Positions 29,996 through 37,999 of a stretch of 64,000 nt of DNA are shown here, in pieces. The notes under the pieces are model-generated. The model was not told the origin of the DNA. It did not search any database and worked only from the letters and a program-made list of their open reading frames with translations. Made by a program: the position numbers and the translations under genes. Source of the DNA: an uncultured bacterium (GTDB taxonomy: Bacteria; Bacillota; Clostridia; Lachnospirales; Lachnospiraceae); NCBI GenBank assembly GCA_947063875.1, contig CAMSTY010000011.1, forward strand, positions 1 through 64,000, given 5' to 3'. Position 1 is the first letter of the stretch, and each line of letters opens with the position of its first letter.

Positions 29996-30847
29996 ATGCT
30001 GACCATCGGATGTCATTTATCTTCCTCCAAAGGCTATCTCGCCATGGGGAAGGAAGCTGTCAAAATAAACGCCAATACCTTCCAATTCTTCACCAGAAAC
30101 CCTCGCGGGGGCAACGCAAAAGAACTGAATCCCTCTGACATAGAAGCTTTTCTGGCCTATGCCCAAGAGCACGGAATCCACCGTATTCTGGCTCATGCCC
30201 CTTATACCCTGAACGCCTGCGCCGCCGATGAGCATCTGAGGGATTTTGCCCGGCGTACTATGGCGGATGACTTACAACGTCTGGAACATACCCCCGGCAA
30301 CTGCTATAATTTCCATCCCGGAAGCCACGTCAGGCAAGGAGTCGAGACCGGCATCGCCTATATCGCCGATATGCTGAACCAAATCCTAAAACCAGAACAG
30401 AACACCACAGTTCTTTTAGAAACCATGGCTGGTAAGGGAAGTGAGATCGGCCGCAGCTTTGAAGAACTGCGGGAAATCCTTGATCGGGTAACTTTGTCCG
30501 ATCACATGGGAGTCTGCCTGGATACCTGCCATATCTGGGACGGAGGTTATGATATTGTCCACCGTCTCGATGAAGTCCTTCACGAATTTGACCAGATAAT
30601 CGGCTTAAAACGCCTGAAGGCCATCCATCTGAACGACAGCATGAACCCTTTAGGCGCCCACAAGGATCGTCATGCCAAAATCGGCGAAGGCTGTATCGGC
30701 AAAGATGCCCTGATCCGGGTGGTAAATCATCCGGCGCTCAGGCATCTCCCCTTTTATCTGGAAACCCCAAACGAACTTGACGGCTATGCCGCAGAGATCG
30801 CTTTGATGCGGGAGAACTTCCGGGAAACTCCGGCGGCAGAGGATTAG
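29996..30847 (+). CDS. nfo: endonuclease IV
   Basis: A 283-residue AP endonuclease (deoxyribonuclease IV) that incises abasic sites using three zinc ions. The ATG at 29996 ([14 protein letters not shown]) has AAAGGA upstream and matches the usual N-terminus; a start six codons earlier is less likely. Diagnostic stretches are [49 protein letters not shown] and [17 protein letters not shown] with GEGCIG, which include the zinc His/Glu/Asp ligands. It stands alone. Confidence 0.96.
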   Translation: MLTIGCHLSSSKGYLAMGKEAVKINANTFQFFTRNPRGGNAKELNPSDIEAFLAYAQEHGIHRILAHAPYTLNACAADEHLRDFARRTMADDLQRLEHTPGNCYNFHPGSHVRQGVETGIAYIADMLNQILKPEQNTTVLLETMAGKGSEIGRSFEELREILDRVTLSDHMGVCLDTCHIWDGGYDIVHRLDEVLHEFDQIIGLKRLKAIHLNDSMNPLGAHKDRHAKIGEGCIGKDALIRVVNHPALRHLPFYLETPNELDGYAAEIALMRENFRETPAAED

Positions 30848-30949
30848 TCTGCCGTCAAACCCCGTCCGGACAATTCTTTGTTCCCCAAAAAACCCCTGCG
30901 TCCATAAACGCAGCTGGAAATAGGAACCATTATTATAAGGAGGTAACTC

Positions 30950-31594
30950 ATGAACGAACGCACAAATCCTTTAGAAAAACGTTTTGACAAGCTTGGCCCC
31001 CGGGTTGCCGAGGCCTTACGGCGGCGCCATTTCGACGCCTACTACTGTCCTACCGGTGAGGAAGCCGCCCAAAAAGCGCTTTCTCTGATTCCCGCAGACG
31101 ATACCGTCGCCTGGGGCGGCTCCGCCACCCTTGCCCAGCTGGGAATCATCGAAAAAGTCAAACAGACCAACCCTGTGATTGACCGCGCCGATGCAGCCAC
31201 TCCGGAAGAAGGCCAGGAACTGATGCGCAAGGCGCTTCTATGCGACACCTATCTGATGAGCAGCAACGCCATCAGCGAGGACGGACAGCTTTACAACATC
31301 GACGGCAACGGCAACCGCGTGGCCGCCCTGGTTTACGGCCCTAAAAGCGTGATCGTAGTAGCCGGCATGAACAAAGTCACCAAAACGATAGAGGACGCCG
31401 AGGCCCGCGCCCGTTTTATCGCCGCTCCGATCAATGCCCAGCGTTTCCAGCATCAAAACCCCTGCCTCAATACCGGCACCTGCGCCGACTGCTTAAGCCC
31501 AACCAGCATCTGCGCTTCCATGGTCCGCACCCGGATCTGCAGGCCGGCCGGGAAGATTAAGGTGATACTGGTGGGGGAGGAACTGGGATTCTAA
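30950..31594 (+). CDS. LUD-domain protein, lactate-utilisation-like
   Basis: A 214-residue protein of the LUD (LutC/YkgG, DUF162) family. The start region EKRFDKLGPRVAEALRRRHFDAYYC leads into TVAWGGSATLAQLG and LMSSNAISEDGQLYNIDG, typical of the family, then IVVAGMNKV. A cysteine cluster (CLNTGTCADCLSPTSIC, about 170-186) is present, as in stand-alone clostridial LUD proteins. AAGGAGG precedes the ATG. The role is probably redox or carbon metabolism, but no LutA or LutB gene is nearby. Confidence 0.88.
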   Translation: MNERTNPLEKRFDKLGPRVAEALRRRHFDAYYCPTGEEAAQKALSLIPADDTVAWGGSATLAQLGIIEKVKQTNPVIDRADAATPEEGQELMRKALLCDTYLMSSNAISEDGQLYNIDGNGNRVAALVYGPKSVIVVAGMNKVTKTIEDAEARARFIAAPINAQRFQHQNPCLNTGTCADCLSPTSICASMVRTRICRPAGKIKVILVGEELGF

Positions 31595-31596
31595 GA

Positions 31597-31634
31597 GGAC
31601 AGCCCCGTTTGATAACGGGGCCGTCCTTTTATTT
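31597..31634 (+). terminator. terminator of the LUD gene
   Basis: Ggac-a-gccccgtt pairs with aacggggccgtcc across a short loop, followed by TTTTATTT. The stop codon of the small decayed gene on the other strand lies in this T-run. Confidence 0.85.
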
Positions 31635-31875
31635 ATTCGTTTTTCCTACTGTTTTTGCTTCATCCACCCCTTTCCTAGCATGTCTAATTCCATACTGATG
31701 GCCTTCAATTATAATAGTCCATCCGTTCCGAATCGTAAGAACACCAAATACCATGGCCTGAACAATTCCATCTTCCACCTGCTCAAATGTTATCTCTATA
31801 TTTTCATAATTGAACTTCTTTTGCGGATATAAGCGTTCCGTCTATCGTCTGGTACGATATTTTGATGAAACGCAT
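31629..31875 (-). pseudogene. small frameshifted unknown gene
   Basis: Two minus-strand frames join into one plausible protein of about 85 residues. From the ATG at 31875 the first frame reads MRFIKISYQTIDGTLISAKE and VQL then stops. Shifting one base at the same point continues with FNYENIEITFEQVEDG, ending KTVGKTNK and a stop at 31629. Both parts have protein-like composition and the join is at matching codons, so a recent frameshift (or a sequencing error) is likely. I do not recognise the family. Confidence 0.45.
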
Positions 31876-31924
31876 AAAGAATCTATATAGCTATTAGCAC
31901 AACAAGTCAACTTAGCCGTCTCTA

Positions 31925-31973
31925 TAAAAAACTCCTCTTTGATAAGAATTTTCGTATCTGAATTCTTATCAAA
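31925..31973 (-). terminator. terminator of the 32-34 kb operon
   Basis: A perfect 13-bp inverted repeat (tttgataagaatt at 31938 with aattcttatcaaa at 31961), followed on the minus strand by GAGGAGTTTTTT. It lies about 90 bp after the zinc-ribbon/TM2 gene. Confidence 0.75.
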
Positions 31974-32062
31974 AAGGAATCTTTATTTTTCCAAGTGTGC
32001 GAACCCTGTTTCCTCACAGCCTTCTTATTTTCTTCAGGAGCCTGTCAGTTCTTCCCCTCCAC

Positions 32063-32497
32063 TCACTCCCGCAGCAAATTCCCCTCCCCATCCACACGTG
32101 TCCTTCCTCCCAACAGCAAAATCCCTTCCGCAATCCCCCAAATCCCCATGGCCATCGGCACCCAGAAAGTCATAAAACCCTTGCAGGAAAGCAGAATCCC
32201 CAAAACTGTCGCCAACAATTGCACAATCGCCTTCCCCTTATAACCCAGATAAAAATTATGTATGCCGAAGCATCCGAAGAATATTCCCATAAAACCTGCA
32301 GCCATTCGTGATTTCTGCTTGTTTACAGCCGCTGTATTTAGCACTGCCCCGCAGCTGCCGCAATAAACATTCCCCTTAGTAACAGGAATTCCGCAATTGG
32401 GGCAAAACCCTGTTCCCATTCCCCGTTTTGTACCGCATTTTGCGCAAACCTCCGGCTTATTCTCTGCAAGCTGATCACCACAATTTCTGCAATACAT
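32063..32497 (-). CDS. zinc-ribbon TM2-domain membrane protein
   Basis: A protein of 144 residues. Two CxxC zinc-ribbon pairs open it (YCRNCG, VCAKCG), and two more follow (FCPNCG, YCGSCG). A TM2 domain follows, with the hallmark GFFGIHNFYLG-like stretch FGCFGIHNFYLGYKGKAI between two hydrophobic helices. The ATG at 32497 has AGGGAGGGAG upstream. It is the last gene of an operon that starts at the LytTR-type promoter at 34337-34405 and belongs to the secretion locus by that link. Confidence 0.82.
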   Translation of the reverse strand: MYCRNCGDQLAENKPEVCAKCGTKRGMGTGFCPNCGIPVTKGNVYCGSCGAVLNTAAVNKQKSRMAAGFMGIFFGCFGIHNFYLGYKGKAIVQLLATVLGILLSCKGFMTFWVPMAMGIWGIAEGILLLGGRTRVDGEGNLLRE

Positions 32498-32575
32498 TGT
32501 GCTCCCTCCCTTTTTCATTCTTCTGATAAGTCCTAATGCTTCATCCAGCCATCCTAATTGCTGGCCGGATTCTAC

Positions 32576-32738
32576 TAGTGTATCGACTCATTTACATTTC
32601 GACAAATGACTTGCCTGAATTTCCATCTGCTGCGTTGTTGTCGGTCAACGATGCTACCGCATCGCCTCCCTCCGCCGCCTTGCAGACTGAAAATTCATTC
32701 TGCGTCATTTGGCTGAAAGTAAATGAGTCAGCACATTA
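32576..32738. mobile_element. MITE-like element with 35-bp inverted ends
   Basis: A 163-bp stretch bounded by imperfect terminal inverted repeats: 32576-32610 and 32704-32738 agree at about 27 of 35 positions, including a perfect core gactcatttac/gtaaatgagtc and caaatgac/gtcatttg. Pairing continues inward (gaatttccatctgc with gcagactgaaaattc). There is no coding content. The right end contributes the TAA stop codon of the gene at 32736-32990. A clear target-site duplication is not seen. Confidence 0.5.
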
Positions 32739-32990
32739 GAAGGGGTTAACAAAAATCCACATGAGCCATCCATAAAGCGTCACACACCCCATAACTACGC
32801 CGATTCCGCCACAAATCACACCAATAATCGCCATTCCGCGGAAACCTTCATTCTTAGTCATGCTGGCAATTCCTATAATGATTGCAGACACTGCCAAAAC
32901 CAATGGCAATATCGGCACGCAGCAGCTTACAATAGACAAAATTCCCAGTATCATCGATGTAACGGCACAATTTCTCTTCTGATTTTCCAT
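32736..32990 (-). CDS. small membrane protein, DUF4190-like
   Basis: An 84-residue protein with two long hydrophobic segments (about 10-42 and 52-80) separated by MTKNEGFRGMA. The sequence LGILSIVSCCVPILPLVLAV followed by IIGIASM fits the DUF4190-type pattern. GGAAAG precedes the ATG. It lies between the FHA/zinc-ribbon gene and the TM2 gene in the same operon. Its stop codon falls inside the right end of the MITE-like element, so the original C-terminus may have been altered. Confidence 0.7.
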   Translation of the reverse strand: MENQKRNCAVTSMILGILSIVSCCVPILPLVLAVSAIIIGIASMTKNEGFRGMAIIGVICGGIGVVMGCVTLYGWLMWIFVNPF

Positions 32991-33053
32991 AATGATTCTT
33001 CCTTTCTTTTCCGTAAAATATATTTTTTAATAAATATCTCTAAATAAACATTT

Positions 33054-34280
33054 TTATAGGGAACACTCTGTCACAACACATTCCACCATTCCCAGTTTCA
33101 GAACGTCACCTTCCTGCAGCGGCATCGGCAATGTAAGCATTTCACCGTTCAAATATGTATGGTTGGCAGAATCCAGATCCTCCACGAAGCAGGTATCACC
33201 ATCCCGAAACAGCCGGCAATGCTTTCTGGATATGGACTTATTTCCCTCAATCACCACATCCGCTTCTCTCGCATCCCGCCCGATCACCAAGGATTCCATC
33301 ACGTTGCAGATATAAACCTGAGAATCCGTCTTTCTGTCCTGAAGCACCACATGGAAAAATTCCGGAATTCTCTGCCCATTCCCTTCCGAGTCCAGCAGGA
33401 TCGTACAGTCATCGTCCCAATCTGGCATCATGGTATTCTCGTCATTCCAATCTGTCGCAGATGCTGTTTTTGAAACCATAGCATTCATCGATGACATAGC
33501 AGATGAAACTGCCGAGGCAACCGACGGTATGGACATGGTGGCAGCTGCCGTTCCTTTGTAACCCGAAGGCTTTTCCGGATCTCTGGAAGCCGAAAACATA
33601 ATCAGCATAAATATAGACAGTCCCAGCACGATCCAGGGCCATAGGGAAACTCTGATCGACTCCCCTATGGTAACCGAGTCCGGACGCCACCCAATCGTGC
33701 TTTCCATCTTCCAGGCCACAGTATTGTTGATCAAAAATCTCATTCCATAAGCCGTAATCAGAAATAGCAATGCGGATATCATCTGCACAATCGATGCGCC
33801 TATAAACCATTTCCACGCCTTTCTCCGTGCCTGATTGATCACCCATGACAGAATCCCAACCATTGTAAGCAGTATTCCGATCAGCCAGAGAATCAGCGGA
33901 ATTGCCAGAAACAGGGCGAAAAAATCCAGTTCTCTTTTACCAGTCAGATCCGCGATATCCTCCACAAGCTGAACAGCTTCCCACAAATGATAGCGTTCGT
34001 CAAATCCTATAAAGCGAATCCTTATGCGAATCCATCTCATAAACCCCATAGTAATCACAAACGCATTTAAAATCACTGCCAAAATAAAGGTAATCCTCCT
34101 GCCTGCAGCCGCATGCTCTGTTTCAGCCATGGAAACAGCCGCCGCTTGCGAAGCCATCCGCCTGGCTCCTTCTCTTCCCCTTGTGCCGCTGCCGGTATCC
34201 CCATCATCCAGAACAGTACCGCAATAGACACAAAATTTAATGCTTTCCTCAGATTCTCTACCACAATTCGTACAGTACAT
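33054..34280 (-). CDS. zinc-ribbon, multi-TM protein with C-terminal FHA
   Basis: A 408-residue protein. It opens with a zinc ribbon (YCTNCG, FCVYCG). Four hydrophobic segments follow, near residues 63-85, 122-145, 160-182 and 212-232. A Ser/Ala-rich cytoplasmic linker leads to an FHA domain (about 320-405) with LVIGRD, NKSISRKHCRL and LDSANHTYLNGE, the phosphothreonine-binding core. It is the first gene after LytTR-type site A and is one of several FHA proteins in this secretion locus, so it probably helps assemble or gate the EssC machine in response to Ser/Thr phosphorylation. That function is inference. Confidence 0.82.
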   Translation of the reverse strand: MYCTNCGRESEESIKFCVYCGTVLDDGDTGSGTRGREGARRMASQAAAVSMAETEHAAAGRRITFILAVILNAFVITMGFMRWIRIRIRFIGFDERYHLWEAVQLVEDIADLTGKRELDFFALFLAIPLILWLIGILLTMVGILSWVINQARRKAWKWFIGASIVQMISALLFLITAYGMRFLINNTVAWKMESTIGWRPDSVTIGESIRVSLWPWIVLGLSIFMLIMFSASRDPEKPSGYKGTAAATMSIPSVASAVSSAMSSMNAMVSKTASATDWNDENTMMPDWDDDCTILLDSEGNGQRIPEFFHVVLQDRKTDSQVYICNVMESLVIGRDAREADVVIEGNKSISRKHCRLFRDGDTCFVEDLDSANHTYLNGEMLTLPMPLQEGDVLKLGMVECVVTECSL

Positions 34281-34336
34281 AGCCTCTCCTCTTTCTCCTT
34301 TTCAAGCTGTTTTCGTTGTTTTTTCCTGATGGTTAA

Positions 34337-34405
34337 AGTCTATCACAACCTGCTCCCATTTCGGCGAATTCCCGACCAATGACCTGATTCAAGAGACCGA
34401 TGACC
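34337..34405 (-). promoter_or_regulatory. LytTR-type activated promoter, site A
   Basis: Reading leftward: GGTCATCGG (34405-34397), 12 nt, GGTCATTGG (34384-34376), 33 nt, then TAGACT (34342-34337) preceded by TGA as an extended -10. No -35 is seen. The 9-bp repeats with 21-bp spacing are the usual LytTR binding layout. It drives the gene starting at 34280. Confidence 0.72.
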
Positions 34406-34417
34406 TGTTTTCCTGCA

Positions 34418-35584
34418 TTATCCGACATAATTACTTACCATATCCACAGCCTGAAGGATACGTCCGTTGACCACTTTCACCTTCAAAACCCCTCTGTATT
34501 CTTTTTCCAAAAATTCAGACATGGATTGGGTGTCACAACCCCATTCCGGGTCCACCATTACAAAATCCGCGTTCTCACTGAATATCAGTACAACATCGTT
34601 TTCTATGATTCGATACAAAGAGCAATCCATACTGCTAAACTGCCACCAGGTCATAGAATCTGAGCAAAATGTATAATATTGATCCCCATAAGGATCATCC
34701 GGCGGCGCCGTTGACTGCGTGCATACCGCTCTTCTCACCGTCCCATCCTCCTGGTACTCTCCGTCTGCATTATAAGAATATCCGGGATAGTCCGTTACCT
34801 CCGTAATCACAGATTCCGTGTCAAACACACATGCCCCGACCGGGGCGTCGTCTGCCGGCCTTAGGATAACGTCTCCGACCTGTAAAGATCTCAGATATTC
34901 TTCTGACGCATATCCCGTATCGCAGATATCACCTGTGATCAGAAATCCGTTGCCATCCTTTCGATAGCTTGTGGGATGAAATACACACTCCCCATAGATC
35001 CTTTTATCTTCACTGGCCAGTCCGGTTTCATCCAGCCAATATCCATCTGGGGTCAGGGTATTGACCTGCATCACACCATCCATACCAACGTAATAATTCC
35101 CTACCCAGGCATTGGTCATCATTTCTCCTTGTTTATCATAGTAGCGCCACTGATTATCGATCTGCTGCCAGGTGTTTACAGGAGCCGTTTCCGCTTCGCT
35201 CATCACCATTTCTGGTTGGGTATCATCGATGTCTTTACCGTCTCTGCTCTCTTCCTCCTGTTTCCTGCTGCCTGCATCCGCTTCCTTTTGTTCCCCATCT
35301 TTCCGATCGCTGCTTTCCGGCTCCTCTTTTTCATTTCTCATCAAAAAAGACGTTCCGTCCTCATGATACAATATACGATATCTTAAAACGCCGCCGGTCA
35401 CTGCCAGCAGCAGAACAGCAGCACCAGCCAGCAGGATCGCTGGCTGGTGAAACAAACCTTGTTTTCTTTTCTTCTCTCCCTGTGCGGACATTGCATTCCC
35501 ATCCCCGGTATGTAATGCCGCCCCGCAGTTTCTGCAGAAATTCTCATCTTCCCTGATCGGATTACCACATTTCGGACAAACCAT
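34418..35584 (-). CDS. zinc-ribbon, single-TM protein with exported repeat domain
   Basis: A 388-residue protein: zinc ribbon (VCPKCG, FCRNCG), one transmembrane helix (about 47-68), a highly charged Glu/Lys linker, then an extracellular part. That part starts with a cell-wall-binding-like repeat (WQQIDNQWRYYDKQGEMM, then YYVGMDGVMQ) and continues in a domain shared with the next gene (DGYWLDETGLASEDKR, GDICDTGYASEEY) ending SNYVG. It is the last gene of the operon starting at site B. The shared domain is unnamed to me. Likely a surface-exposed component or substrate partner of the secretion locus. Confidence 0.75.
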   Translation of the reverse strand: MVCPKCGNPIREDENFCRNCGAALHTGDGNAMSAQGEKKRKQGLFHQPAILLAGAAVLLLAVTGGVLRYRILYHEDGTSFLMRNEKEEPESSDRKDGEQKEADAGSRKQEEESRDGKDIDDTQPEMVMSEAETAPVNTWQQIDNQWRYYDKQGEMMTNAWVGNYYVGMDGVMQVNTLTPDGYWLDETGLASEDKRIYGECVFHPTSYRKDGNGFLITGDICDTGYASEEYLRSLQVGDVILRPADDAPVGACVFDTESVITEVTDYPGYSYNADGEYQEDGTVRRAVCTQSTAPPDDPYGDQYYTFCSDSMTWWQFSSMDCSLYRIIENDVVLIFSENADFVMVDPEWGCDTQSMSEFLEKEYRGVLKVKVVNGRILQAVDMVSNYVG

Positions 35585-35655
35585 AATTTCTACCTGTTCC
35601 CTTCCTTTTCCCTTATCACCCTATTTTTTACAGAATCCCTTTTACAGAGCATCTC

Positions 35656-36438
35656 TTATCCGACATAATTCTCATCAACATCTATAGCCTGTTCTATGTG
35701 GCCATCCGTCACCTTAACGCCTAATACGGTTCCGTATAAATCTTTCAGAAACTCTGTTATGGTAGGATGGCGGTCGCTAAATTCGTTTTCTGTCATATAC
35801 TTCGTTTTTTTATCTGCAATCAGCAATACATCTTCCTGAATCAAGCGGTACACCGGACACTCCATGCTCCCGGATTCATGAAATGACATTCCGTCAGAAG
35901 AAAACAAATACCCTGCTTTATAAAGATCCCAGTCTTCAGGACCCTTCCTAATTTCTGTAACACGAACCGTTTTTCTGCCATCTGAAATCTCAATATCTGT
36001 CACCTGGTCCGTCTCATTAAATCTTGACAATACTCCTTTTGATCCTCCCGGCACTGCAATTGTGTCGCCAACCTTCAAACGATCGATATATTCCTGTGAC
36101 GCATATCCCGAATCGCCAATGTCTCCCCAAATCATAATCTTGTCTCCCACTACCTGATAGCTGGTGGCAGCGAACATACACTGTCCATAAACCCGTTTCT
36201 CCTCGCTTGCCAGGCCGCTTTCATCAAGCCAGTACCCGTCTGATGTAAGTGTGTTCGTCTGCATTACGCCGTCCGCACCTACATAATAATTTCCAACCCA
36301 TGTGCTCCTCAGCATGTCTCCCTGCTCGTTATAGTAGCGCCACCGATCCCCTTCCTGCTCCCATGCCGCCAAAGCTGTCATCGCCGATGCGGCTGAAAAA
36401 AATACTGTCATCGCCCACATTGCCATACCCTTTTTCAT
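35656..36438 (-). CDS. secreted paralogue with cell-wall-binding-like repeat
   Basis: A 260-residue secreted protein from the ATG at 36438 (AAGGAG upstream). A signal peptide (MKKGMAMWAMTVFFSAASA and onward to TALA) is followed by WEQEGDRWRYYNEQGDML and YYVGADGVMQ, a choline/cell-wall-binding-like repeat, then a domain parallel to that of the gene at 34418 (DGYWLDESGLASEEKR, GDIGDSGYASQEY, ending ENYVG). The two differ in anchoring: one has a TM helix and zinc ribbon, this one is exported freely. They probably arose by duplication. Confidence 0.78.
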   Translation of the reverse strand: MKKGMAMWAMTVFFSAASAMTALAAWEQEGDRWRYYNEQGDMLRSTWVGNYYVGADGVMQTNTLTSDGYWLDESGLASEEKRVYGQCMFAATSYQVVGDKIMIWGDIGDSGYASQEYIDRLKVGDTIAVPGGSKGVLSRFNETDQVTDIEISDGRKTVRVTEIRKGPEDWDLYKAGYLFSSDGMSFHESGSMECPVYRLIQEDVLLIADKKTKYMTENEFSDRHPTITEFLKDLYGTVLGVKVTDGHIEQAIDVDENYVG

Positions 36439-36478
36439 AAAAATTCTCCTTTCCGTCTCTTTCCTGTTTTGTTGTCTG

Positions 36479-37183
36479 CTAAAAAGCAGAAGGTATTGTA
36501 GAAATAATAAAATCACCCAGGTTGTCCTCATTCACTCCGTTTTGTCTGATATCATCGACAGCCTTTGCCGTCCCCATAGGGTCCAACAGGCTGGTAATCA
36601 CAGCTTTAATTTTTTCAGGAATTTGGGACAGGCCCAAATCATCGAATATGCCATTCACAATCGAGGTCCAAAGATCATCCCATAATTGCCATACATAATT
36701 CATGGCATCCCTTCTCACCCCCTGCGCATTTGTTTTTCCAAATTGAACGGGCACATCAAAGTACATCGCGGTATCCATGAATCCATGATTACGGCTCTGG
36801 CTTGTCCCTCCTGGCATCCCGCCGGAAGGAACCGGTTCCAAATTCATCTCAAATTCCTTCCCTATCTGCTGCCACTGGTTGATCTGCCCCTTGGAAACAG
36901 TTCCTGCGCTAAAATCCGCAATCCCTTTTTCCGAATTCCGATAATTGCTGGCAATCAGTCCCAGCGCACTGCTAAGCCCCGACATCATTGCTGTCTCTTT
37001 TTCCAGATTCTCCCCAATCTTTCTCAGCCTTTCCCCAATCTCTTCCATTGCACTCAGTTTATGCCGCATGCTGTTTTTGATATCAGAAATATTTCCCTGC
37101 ATCGCCTGAATCTGTTTTCCATAGTCGTCCATTCCTTCTGCACAGGAATCCAATTTCTTTGTATCTACTTTGAATTCTTCCAT
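36479..37183 (-). CDS. helical WXG/LXG-like secretion-locus protein
   Basis: A 234-residue protein. The first 105 residues are almost entirely helical with heptad-like spacing (KLDSCAEGMDDYGKQIQAM, GERLRKIGENLEKE), as in the N-terminal targeting domains of LXG-type substrates. A Gly/Pro-rich hinge (PSGGMPGGTSQS) leads to a C-terminal region without a recognisable toxin motif (VWQLWDDLWTSIVNGIFDDLG). It follows the gene at 37199 by 15 bp. It is a candidate exported substrate; that is inference from shape and context. Confidence 0.65.
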   Translation of the reverse strand: MEEFKVDTKKLDSCAEGMDDYGKQIQAMQGNISDIKNSMRHKLSAMEEIGERLRKIGENLEKETAMMSGLSSALGLIASNYRNSEKGIADFSAGTVSKGQINQWQQIGKEFEMNLEPVPSGGMPGGTSQSRNHGFMDTAMYFDVPVQFGKTNAQGVRRDAMNYVWQLWDDLWTSIVNGIFDDLGLSQIPEKIKAVITSLLDPMGTAKAVDDIRQNGVNEDNLGDFIISTIPSAF

Positions 37184-37198
37184 CTCTGTCCCCCCTCT

Positions 37199-37885
37199 TT
37201 ATCCTCTTACGGCCACGTGCGCCTTCTGCATCCAACTCATACAGGCATTGAAAAAGTCCGTTTTTCCTGGCTTACTGACAGTGATTCTTCCCGTTCTCAA
37301 TTCCACCATCGTCTGATCATCTGAGGACTCCGTAACTGTCATCATCCATTGTGCTTTCTTGTCCTTTCGGTTTTTACCTATCAGAGTCCACTGCCTCTCC
37401 GCCTGGCCCCATTCTGTTCCCAGTCCAAGATCCTTTGCGGCTTCATCCAGAACAATTTCATTTATGATTTCTGCCGACTCCCTTTTTATCTCTATCCGGT
37501 TAGCCAGCATACCTGCCGCCAGGGGTAAAGACGGTACTTCAATCAGATCATACTGCTGCCCCTTTTGTTCGGCAAAAACAATCCGGTCCTCGTAAAAATA
37601 GAATCCAAAACTTTGCCTTTTTCCGTCTTTTTGCACTTCTACGGCACAGAATGCTGCGTCGCATATCAGAATTGACTGCATCAATGTCATCAAGGAAACA
37701 AGTACCTGAGGCTGCTGATTTTCCTCTTCCTGAATATAACCCTTTTCTATCAATGACTTATGCGATACTGCTGCCCGCCCCTCCTTTGGCCCGCTTCCTT
37801 TCTGATATTTCAGTGTTTCATCCGAATGAATCAGCATGATCAGGTATTCCAGTTCCGGCTGGCTTAACTGAAACTTCATTTTCAT
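37199..37885 (-). CDS. EspG-like secretion-associated protein
   Basis: A 228-residue protein of unknown family. It opens with LSQPELEYLIMLIHSDETL and a winged-helix-like stretch (SHKSLIEKGYIQ), then alternating strands (FGFYFYEDRIVFAEQ) and helices. The overall plan, N-terminal HTH-like block followed by alpha/beta, resembles the gene at 42055 and, loosely, EspG-type chaperones of type VII systems. It is the first gene after LytTR-type site B. A chaperone for WXG proteins is possible but unproven. Confidence 0.6.
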   Translation of the reverse strand: MKMKFQLSQPELEYLIMLIHSDETLKYQKGSGPKEGRAAVSHKSLIEKGYIQEEENQQPQVLVSLMTLMQSILICDAAFCAVEVQKDGKRQSFGFYFYEDRIVFAEQKGQQYDLIEVPSLPLAAGMLANRIEIKRESAEIINEIVLDEAAKDLGLGTEWGQAERQWTLIGKNRKDKKAQWMMTVTESSDDQTMVELRTGRITVSKPGKTDFFNACMSWMQKAHVAVRG

Positions 37886-37926
37886 GGTTTGCTCCTCCTT
37901 GGTCTGTCTGTCCTTTCGATGTCCTT

Positions 37927-37995
37927 ACTTTATCAAACATTCCGATATTTTTGCCTCTTTCCTGACGGATGACCTATTTAGAAGGCTCAATAACA
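37927..37995 (-). promoter_or_regulatory. LytTR-type activated promoter, site B
   Basis: Reading leftward: TGTTATTGA (37995-37987), 12 nt, GGTCATCCG (37974-37966), 33 nt, TAAAGT (37932-37927) preceded by TGA. Spacing is identical to sites A and C. The distal repeat is the most divergent of the six. It drives the operon from 37885 leftward. Confidence 0.68.
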
Positions 37996-37999
37996 CGCT

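Noticed and set aside
36479..37183. LXG toxin
   Set aside because: The N-terminus is LXG-like in shape but the C-terminus shows no nuclease, NADase or other toxin motif, and no immunity gene follows; kept as a candidate substrate only.
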